From Bacteroidota bacterium (GTDB taxonomy: Bacteria; Bacteroidota; Ignavibacteria; UBA10030; UBA8401), in NCBI GenBank assembly GCA_025355705.1, contig JANXZD010000288.1, positions 1-12,773 on the forward strand: a DNA stretch of 12,773 nucleotides, given 5' to 3'. This document shows, one piece after another, positions 7,634 through 12,773 of this stretch. The translations under genes and the position numbers were made by a program. Every line of letters begins with the position of its first letter. The stretch's first letter is position 1. Under the pieces are notes generated by a model that had not been told where the DNA came from, searched no databases, and saw only the letters and a list, made by a program, of their open reading frames with translations.

Positions 7634-7687
7634 CTGGATTCACACCTGCCTGCCGGTGAGGCAGTCTTTCGCGGGAACGACAGAATC
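7634..7687. repeat. REP-like palindromic intergenic repeat
   Basis: Between the terminator and the STAS stop lies a compact GC-rich element bounded by the inverted ends GATTC (7637-7641) and GAATC (7683-7687). Inside is a hairpin, CTGCCT (7646-7651) / AGGCAG (7659-7664) with loop GCCGGTG. A half-palindrome, TTTCGCGGGAACGACAG, follows. The flanks resemble the dispersed element with a CTGGATTCCCGC...GCGGGAATGACAG core found between genes in many bacterial genomes, here with its centre replaced. Only one copy is in the window, so repeat status is inferred from form. Confidence 0.5.
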
Positions 7688-7694
7688 TATTGTT

Positions 7695-8033
7695 TTATTT
7701 AAAACTCTCTACTGCGTTTTTTACTAAGCCGTGAAGTTCAATAACATTGCTGACTTTCGTCATCTTAAAAACCTGAATAACTTTTTCAGTTGCGGCAGCA
7801 ATTTTCAAGTCCCCGCCGGCATTGCGCATTGTTGTTACTGCGCCGATCAGCATTCCGAGTCCGGAACTGTTCATCAACGAAACGCCGCTCAGATCGACGA
7901 CGATATGCTTCTTCTTCGCGTCGAGCAGTTTGTGCAGCGCGCTGTTCAGTTCCGATGCTTCAGGACCGCCGAGCATGCTTCCGTCCATTTTTACAACGGT
8001 GACGTTATTCAATTCTTTCGTCGAGAACTTCAT
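7695..8033 (-). CDS. STAS-domain anti-sigma-factor antagonist (SpoIIAA/RsbV type)
   Basis: A 112-residue, single-domain STAS protein, the usual family length. These proteins bind and neutralise a serine kinase/anti-sigma factor when unphosphorylated, and are switched by phosphorylation of a serine and by a PP2C phosphatase. The key segment is VDLSGVSLMNSSGLGMLIG at 46-64. The phosphorylatable serine should be S56 or S57 in NSSGLG, where the family usually has DSSGLG. An N-terminal beta-strand part (VTVVKMDGSM) and a C-terminal helix (IQVFKMTKVSNVIELH) complete the fold. It starts 20 bases after the secF stop and probably shares the secD-secF transcript; the Shine-Dalgarno is weak. A probable phosphatase partner begins at 11248. 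The kinase and target sigma or output protein are not in the window. Confidence 0.93.
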   Translation of the reverse strand: MKFSTKELNNVTVVKMDGSMLGGPEASELNSALHKLLDAKKKHIVVDLSGVSLMNSSGLGMLIGAVTTMRNAGGDLKIAAATEKVIQVFKMTKVSNVIELHGLVKNAVESFK

Positions 8034-8053
8034 ACGATGCTCACTGGTAATAA

Positions 8054-8974
8054 TTATTTGGCTGATTTTTTCGCTTGATATATTGTAAAATCAAGAACCA
8101 ACGCACTAGCAACATAAATTGATGAGTACGTTCCGAATATTGTACCGATCATAAACGTGAATGCGAATCCGCGATTAACCTCACCGCCAAAAATAATAAG
8201 GACGATCAGGACCAAAAGAACCGTTCCACTCGTTATCAATGTGCGACTCAATGTTTCGTTGATCGAACGATTCATGACATCGAACATTGAATCTGCTTTA
8301 TGGATCTTCAAATTCTCCCGAATACGATCGAAGACGATAACGGTATCATTGATGGAAAAACCTATCAATGTCAGGAACGCTGCCATGATCGTTTGATTGA
8401 TCTCCAAACTTAGATGGGAATTTAATCCATTGAGAAGTACGATGACACCAAAAGCAGCGATAACATCATGGAAGATTGCTATGACGCCGGCTAATCCATA
8501 AATGAATTGGAAACGGAAACCAATGTAGATCATAATGATCAACATTGTTGCACCAACCGCATAGATAGCATTTTTCCGAAGCTCTGCCCCGATCTTCGGT
8601 CCGATCTTATCTTCACGAAGAACTGAAAATTTACTCGTCGGGAATTCTTTTTGAAGTTCAGTACGAATCTGTTCGGCAACTTTGCCGCCATCAGATTGCG
8701 CTGAAGTAAAGATCAGAATGTCATTCGGATTGCCAAATGACTTTATCTCGCTCCCCTTGAATCCAATCTTATCCATTGCCGTTCGGATATCGGATACTGC
8801 CGGTGGATTGTCAAATCGTAATAATAATTCATTACCGCCGCGGAAGTCAATGCCGAATTCCGGTCCTTTGATGACAATTCCGACAAGACCAATAGCGAGG
8901 GTAAGAAGAGAAATTCCGTAATAGATTTTTCTCTTACCCATAAAATCAATGTTCGTTTTTTTGAAAAGACGCAT
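8054..8974 (-). CDS. secF: Protein translocase subunit SecF
   Basis: A 306-residue inner-membrane protein working with SecD to pull exported proteins out of SecYEG using the proton gradient. It has one N-terminal span (about 15-35, YYGISLLTLAIGLVGIVI), then the family motif FGIDFRGGNELLLRF, a periplasmic domain to about residue 125, and five C-terminal spans. The conserved TM4 region reads LIGFSINDTVIVFDRIRENL; D210 matches the functionally important aspartate of the family. The late segment GGEVNRGFAFTFMIGTIFGTYSS is also typical. AGGAGA lies about 9 bases before the ATG. It is downstream of secD by 62 bases and upstream of the STAS gene by 20 bases. Length and motifs are normal. Confidence 0.97.
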   Translation of the reverse strand: MRLFKKTNIDFMGKRKIYYGISLLTLAIGLVGIVIKGPEFGIDFRGGNELLLRFDNPPAVSDIRTAMDKIGFKGSEIKSFGNPNDILIFTSAQSDGGKVAEQIRTELQKEFPTSKFSVLREDKIGPKIGAELRKNAIYAVGATMLIIMIYIGFRFQFIYGLAGVIAIFHDVIAAFGVIVLLNGLNSHLSLEINQTIMAAFLTLIGFSINDTVIVFDRIRENLKIHKADSMFDVMNRSINETLSRTLITSGTVLLVLIVLIIFGGEVNRGFAFTFMIGTIFGTYSSIYVASALVLDFTIYQAKKSAK

Positions 8975-9036
8975 TACAATTATTCTCCTAAATCAATAAA
9001 AATCTTAACGTTCTTTATAATAAAATATTAATAATA

Positions 9037-10926
9037 CTAACCAAAGTTGATCTCTGATGCACCACGTTCAACCATCATATCGAACACAACACGGGTGATA
9101 ACAATTGCAGTGAAGAGGTTTGCCGTAACACCCATCATTAAGGTCAACGCAAAACCTTGTACCGGACCAGTCCCGAATTGATACAAGACAACGCCCGAGA
9201 AGAAGGTTGTGACATTCGAATCAAAAATTGCGCTGAATGCTTTTCCATACCCGGCATCAATTGAAGCTCGAAGTGCTTTATGTGTCGATAGTTCTTCGCG
9301 GATACGTTCGTAAATAAGCACGTTCGCATCAACAGCCATACCGATCGTCAACACGATACCTGCGATACCGGGAAGAGTCATTGTTCCATGGAACGCTGCT
9401 AGAATCGCGAAGATGAACAATACGTTAATAAAGAGTGCAACGTTAGCAACTGCTCCGCCTGTTCGATAATAAACGAACATGAATAAGATTGTGATGATCA
9501 AAGCGTACATAAACGATTTTGTTCCTGCAAGGATTGAGTCTTCACCTAGTGACGGTCCGACGCTGCGTTGTTCCATTATTTCAACCGGAGCGGGAAGAGC
9601 ACCGGCTTTCAAAATAATTTCAAGCAATCGTGCTTCTTCGATATTTGCCATTCCTTCAATCTGTGAACGACCGCCGGAGATCTTTCCGCGAATATTCGGT
9701 GCAGAGAAGACAGCATCATCGAGCACGATCGCCATTCGTTTGTTGATGTTCGCGCCGGTAATTCTTGACCATTCTTTCGAACCTTCGTTGTTCATTTCCA
9801 TGGTAACGATCGGTTGATTATAGCTTTGATCGATTGTTGCTTGCGCATTGACAACAACACTGCCGGTCAATTCGGGAGTTTTTTTCAAACCGAACAAGGC
9901 AAAATATTTAACACCTTCGCTGATGAATAAATGTTTTGAAGAGAAATAGAATGCCATATCAGCGGGCATCAGACGTTGAATGTCTGGCCGCGCAAGAATC
10001 CGTAACACTTTATCGCGATCATTTTCAGAGACATATGCCTCACCGCTCCCTTTTTGATTCGGGCGGGCGAGGAACAAGAACGGATGTTCTTTTGCAACTT
10101 GTTCAGGGCTCTTTTGTGCGTCAGCAATTGCGGTCGATCCGGTATCGGATTTATTTGTCAACGCAGACATTGTATTTGCTGTTGTTACTGTTTTCTTCGT
10201 TGGATCTTTTGATCCCGTTGAATCAGAATATCCTTTGCCTGCGAGAAATTTATCGATCGCTTCCATCGTTTTATAAATGATGTCAGGATCCTTCATCAAT
10301 TTGAATTCGAGCAATGCGGTTCCTTGTAACAATTGACGAACCTCATCTTCTTTTGACACACCTGGGAGTTCGACAATAATTCTTCGCCCGCCTTGTTTTT
10401 GAATCGATGGTTCAGAAACACCATATTGATCGACACGATTTCGGATGATCTCCATTGCACGATCAACAGCTTTATCGGTCTCTGCCTGAAGATGTTTTAA
10501 GATCTGAGCATTGTCTTCACGCAATGTTCCATAATATCGGTTCAATCGAATCTGTTTTGATTCATAAGTACGGTTAAAGATTGTAATGATGTTCTCATCA
10601 CTGGTCTGAGCCTCGTGAGCAATATCAGCCATAACTTGTGAGAACTGATCATCTTTGTTCTTAGCAATCTGTTCAAGCATCTTTAAGACATTCACTTCCA
10701 TCACCACACGCATTCCGCCTTGAAGATCCAATCCAAGTTTGATCCGTTTTGATTTTGCATCACGAATGGATGCTTCGTTTTCGGTCAGATATTTTAGACT
10801 ATCCTCACCGGTACGCCGAGACAAATTTTTCTCAAAATTGTATGACTGATATGTCGGAAATAGGAAATAGAGCGCTAAACCAAAAGTCGCTACGATTGCA
10901 AATAACTTACCGCGATTTTTTTTCAC
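9037..10926 (-). CDS. secD: Protein translocase subunit SecD
   Basis: A 629-residue inner-membrane partner of SecF in proton-driven protein export. The start is GTG at 10926, fixed by a strong GGAGG seven bases upstream. Domains: an N-terminal span (about 8-25), the conserved KLGLDLQGGMRVVMEV (about 62-77), a large periplasmic region including RNRVDQYGVSEPSIQKQGGR and the SGGRSQIEGM head, then five membrane spans from about 465. The TM4 motif is GIVLTIGMAVDANVLIYERI with D533 as the expected proton-path aspartate. Residues about 230-278 form a low-complexity stretch rich in T, S, K and D, an insertion in the periplasmic part common in this part of the bacterial tree. Keeping secD apart from secF contrasts with the fused SecDF of many Bacteroidota. 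Expression is likely driven by the promoter at 11088-11116. Confidence 0.97.
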   Translation of the reverse strand: MKKNRGKLFAIVATFGLALYFLFPTYQSYNFEKNLSRRTGEDSLKYLTENEASIRDAKSKRIKLGLDLQGGMRVVMEVNVLKMLEQIAKNKDDQFSQVMADIAHEAQTSDENIITIFNRTYESKQIRLNRYYGTLREDNAQILKHLQAETDKAVDRAMEIIRNRVDQYGVSEPSIQKQGGRRIIVELPGVSKEDEVRQLLQGTALLEFKLMKDPDIIYKTMEAIDKFLAGKGYSDSTGSKDPTKKTVTTANTMSALTNKSDTGSTAIADAQKSPEQVAKEHPFLFLARPNQKGSGEAYVSENDRDKVLRILARPDIQRLMPADMAFYFSSKHLFISEGVKYFALFGLKKTPELTGSVVVNAQATIDQSYNQPIVTMEMNNEGSKEWSRITGANINKRMAIVLDDAVFSAPNIRGKISGGRSQIEGMANIEEARLLEIILKAGALPAPVEIMEQRSVGPSLGEDSILAGTKSFMYALIITILFMFVYYRTGGAVANVALFINVLFIFAILAAFHGTMTLPGIAGIVLTIGMAVDANVLIYERIREELSTHKALRASIDAGYGKAFSAIFDSNVTTFFSGVVLYQFGTGPVQGFALTLMMGVTANLFTAIVITRVVFDMMVERGASEINFG

Positions 10927-11003
10927 AAATAAACCTCCGCTGAAATTCAGGTGTTTTTTATATATAATAGTAGTTCAAGAGACGCAGATGAGAACCGATA
11001 TTC

Positions 11004-11069
11004 TCAAAATAAAAATACTACATTCGCATCAAAACCAGAGTTGTACTCCTCGTCGAAGAGAACCTTCAT
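11004..11069 (-). CDS. Possible leader peptide (21 codons) upstream of secD
   Basis: ATG at 11069 is preceded by GAGG five bases upstream and encodes MKVLFDEEYNSGFDANVVFLF before a TGA. The ORF begins about 10 bases downstream of the transcription start expected from the promoter at 11088-11116, and ends 77 bases before the secD GTG. Its stop overlaps the small GAGAA/TTCTC hairpin (10990-11005). It has no signal sequence, unlike the known export-monitoring peptides SecM and VemP. It could be chance; it is recorded because position and ribosome site are right. Confidence 0.25.
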   Translation of the reverse strand: MKVLFDEEYNSGFDANVVFLF

Positions 11070-11087
11070 CCACGCCTCAAGGACAAA

Positions 11088-11116
11088 AATATAACGCAAA
11101 ACGTCTGCAAAATCAA
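11088..11116 (-). promoter_or_regulatory. Sigma70-like promoter for secD-secF-STAS
   Basis: Read on the minus strand, TTGATT (11116-11111) is followed after exactly 17 bases by TATATT (11093-11088). Both boxes differ from consensus by one or two bases. Transcription would start near 11080, giving a leader of about 150 bases before secD. The same place also contains TATTTTTG (11091-11084), matching the Bacteroidota -7 box TAnnTTTG, but without a properly spaced upstream TTTG. Confidence 0.5.
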
Positions 11117-11247
11117 TGAAAATCTGCCATGAATGCGAAAGTCTGCTCATTGGAAATGTAGAGTTATTTTTCTACTTTGAGATGCCTTTTGCAACTTTTC
11201 ATTGTAATTTCCGAACCATTGAACGGCAATTCATCTAATAATTTTCA

Positions 11248-12773
11248 ATGCGTCTTAGAAAAATCCTGCTCCTGTTAGGGGCATTTATATTATCTGTTGT
11301 TGTTTTCTTCATCAATGCTGCTACGAAAAGTGTAGATCTTGACACTTCGTTTCTGCAGCAACTGCGCACGGTTTGTATTTTGCTTTCCTATCTTTCCGTT
11401 TACTTCTTTATCACGATCATTAAAAAAGAAAAGCAACACGGAATCGTTCAAAGTATCGGATCGGTTGCATTGTCCACCGGAATTTTTCTTGCGTCATATC
11501 TTATCATTAGCCTGCTACCGCTCAATGGTTTTAAGACCAGAGATTTAACGCTCTTCCCACAGGACTATCAAACAATTTTCTTCTCTTCTATCATTAGTTT
11601 TATTTCGGCTGTCTTTGCTATTGTGACGCTGCTCTTTATGAAGGATTTGATCCTCTATAAAAGAAAAAAAACCACACTTCGAAATTTTGTTATTCTTATC
11701 GGCAGTTTGCTTGCTGCTTCGCTTTCGCAGTTAGTGAACAAGCCGTTGGAAGATGCAGTTTTTAGTAAAATCTTCACGGTAATTGCAATTATCATGATCA
11801 TCGTCAATTCGTTTCGTTTAGCATGGATCGCATATCTGCCGAGACGTGAAAAGATTTATTCTCTTCTGTATTCTCTCCTCTCATTCTTTGGATTTCTTGT
11901 CATTCTTATCATTATCTCAAGTGAGGAAGGAGGATGGACTGAAAAAGGAATACACTATTATAGTTCGGCTCTGTTCACGTTCCTTCAATTGACTTCAACA
12001 TTAGGAGCTGTCTATTTTGGAATGTCCTTCAGCAGCACATTGTTCCATCTTCCTACCGCTGAAGCGTTCGATAGAAAACAAACGGAGATCAGTTCACTGC
12101 ACAATCTTAGCCGATTAATCACTCAGGTGTTCGATCTGAAAGATCTTGCGGAAACGGCTACAAAGATGACGACAGAAGTGATACAAGCCGCAAGCGTTTG
12201 GTTAGAGATCATTCCCACGGAAGGATCCATCCACAAGAGCGGTTTAATGTCGCACCGTAATATCGGAATTGATGAGATCGAGACCATCCTTTCCGGCGAC
12301 GAAAAATCGATCCGTAAAATAATATGCCAGACAAAAAAAGTCCTGATGATCGATAATGTCAGTGAAGATAAGCGAACGTCACATCTTCCTAAAATGAAAA
12401 AAGTTGGCTCGCTGCTCGTTGTTCCATTGCTGTCTCATCAAGATGTTATTGGAATCTTGTATGCAACGAAAGGTATTGAATATGGTTTCGATCAGGATGA
12501 TGTTGATATCCTTTCAGGGTTTGCCGATCAGGTTGCCATTGCAATTGAGAACGCACGGCTGATCGAAAAATCATTTGAGAAAGAACGATTACAACGTGAG
12601 CTGATGCTTGCACAGGAAATGCAAAAACGACTATTACCGCAGCAGCTTCCGATATTTCAAACAGTAGATCTCAAGGCTGTATCATCTCCGGCACTTGAAG
12701 TCGGGGGCGATTATTATGATTTGGTCCAGATCGGTGATGATCTTATTGGATTTGTGATCGGAGATGTTTCCGG
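11248..12773 (+). CDS. Membrane GAF-domain SpoIIE/RsbU-type protein phosphatase, 3' end cut by window edge
   Basis: The first 508 codons of a longer gene. The ATG at 11248 is bounded by an in-frame TAA at 11239; no Shine-Dalgarno is visible. Residues about 5-262 contain roughly eight hydrophobic spans (near 5-26, 38-58, 68-92, 108-131, 143-160, 172-192, 203-225, 240-262). A GAF domain follows at about 285-430 (HNLSRLITQVFDLKDLAETA, then LLVVPLLSHQDVIGILYA and FADQVAIAIENARL). A helical linker (about 432-464, ending AQEMQKRLLP) leads into a PP2C domain of the SpoIIE type: EVGGDYYD at 484-491 (D488) and IGDVS at 504-508 (D506), which are metal-binding aspartates. Such enzymes dephosphorylate STAS anti-sigma antagonists in response to a sensed signal. 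The obvious candidate substrate is the STAS protein at 7695-8033. The remainder of the phosphatase domain lies outside the window. Confidence 0.93.
   Translation, partial: MRLRKILLLLGAFILSVVVFFINAATKSVDLDTSFLQQLRTVCILLSYLSVYFFITIIKKEKQHGIVQSIGSVALSTGIFLASYLIISLLPLNGFKTRDLTLFPQDYQTIFFSSIISFISAVFAIVTLLFMKDLILYKRKKTTLRNFVILIGSLLAASLSQLVNKPLEDAVFSKIFTVIAIIMIIVNSFRLAWIAYLPRREKIYSLLYSLLSFFGFLVILIIISSEEGGWTEKGIHYYSSALFTFLQLTSTLGAVYFGMSFSSTLFHLPTAEAFDRKQTEISSLHNLSRLITQVFDLKDLAETATKMTTEVIQAASVWLEIIPTEGSIHKSGLMSHRNIGIDEIETILSGDEKSIRKIICQTKKVLMIDNVSEDKRTSHLPKMKKVGSLLVVPLLSHQDVIGILYATKGIEYGFDQDDVDILSGFADQVAIAIENARLIEKSFEKERLQRELMLAQEMQKRLLPQQLPIFQTVDLKAVSSPALEVGGDYYDLVQIGDDLIGFVIGDVS

Larger units (their letters stand above)
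10927..11247. other. Divergent 321-base intergenic region between secD and the phosphatase gene
   Basis: It holds the secD Shine-Dalgarno (CCTCC on plus, 10934-10938), an AT-rich stretch next to it (10952-10968), a small GAGAA/TTCTC hairpin (10990-11005), a possible 21-codon leader ORF and a sigma70-like promoter for secD. For the plus-strand gene I could not find a convincing promoter or Shine-Dalgarno. No RNA gene is apparent. Confidence 0.6.

Noticed and set aside
7731..8088. Plus-strand open frames of 70-115 codons opposite the STAS gene and the secF end
   Set aside because: They are antisense to strongly supported STAS/SecF coding, lack recognisable motifs and have biased, arginine/serine-rich composition typical of shadow frames.
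9936..10280. 114-codon plus-strand frame
   Set aside because: It is antisense to secD, in the low-complexity periplasmic part; no domain is seen.
10988..11119. 43-codon plus-strand ORF in the secD-phosphatase gap
   Set aside because: It has no Shine-Dalgarno and no motif, and overlaps the minus-strand promoter and leader; judged to be chance.
11339..11548. 69-codon plus-strand frame
   Set aside because: It is another frame of the phosphatase gene, overlapping its transmembrane part.
1..12773. Mobile element, CRISPR array, tRNA/rRNA or defence island
   Set aside because: I saw no transposase, integrase, spaced direct repeats, tRNA-like cloverleaf or defence gene; the window is mostly housekeeping and envelope genes.

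Overview
The window is about 12.8 kb of gene-dense, AT-leaning bacterial DNA. The proteins point to the Bacteroidota/Chlorobi (FCB) group, most plausibly an Ignavibacteria-like lineage. The signs are a fused class I fumarase, signal peptides ending in FSQ or HAQ, a signal-peptide HEAT-repeat/cyclophilin fusion, and secD and secF kept as separate genes (many Bacteroidota carry one fused secDF). This placement rests on protein character alone and was not checked by a search. There is no rRNA, tRNA, CRISPR array, transposase or phage gene.

Layout. (1) 1-2140, minus strand: an exported protein of unknown function, followed 7 bases later by a [4Fe-4S] class I fumarate hydratase that runs off the left edge. 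(2) 2317-7346, plus strand: a tight tail-to-head series. It comprises a glycosyltransferase/polysaccharide-deacetylase fusion (TTG start), tatD (11-base overlap), a periplasmic HEAT-repeat protein ending in a cyclophilin domain, and a small hypothetical exported or membrane protein whose ATG abuts the previous stop. (3) 7347-7694: a bulged hairpin, a 42-residue single-span membrane protein absent from ordinary long-ORF lists, a strong bidirectional terminator, and a REP-like palindromic repeat between the converging transcripts. (4) 7695-10926, minus strand: secD, secF and a STAS anti-sigma-factor antagonist in one apparent operon, with a sigma70-like promoter and a roughly 150-base leader that may hold a 21-codon ORF. 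(5) 11248 to the right edge, plus strand: an eight-span membrane protein with a GAF domain and the start of a SpoIIE/RsbU-type PP2C phosphatase domain.

How the genes may work together. secD/secF supply the proton-driven late step of Sec export, and several neighbours (the unknown protein at 1442-2140, the HEAT-cyclophilin, the small protein at 6918) carry export signals. The STAS protein downstream of secF and the membrane phosphatase upstream of secD are the classic substrate and enzyme of a partner-switching circuit, so the Sec operon is flanked by two parts of one probable signalling module; the kinase/anti-sigma partner is not in the window. The glycosyltransferase-deacetylase suggests cell-surface glycan work. 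I found no convincing wholly new system. The most worthwhile leads are the STAS/phosphatase bracket around secDF, the two domain fusions, the unlisted small membrane protein and the secD leader.
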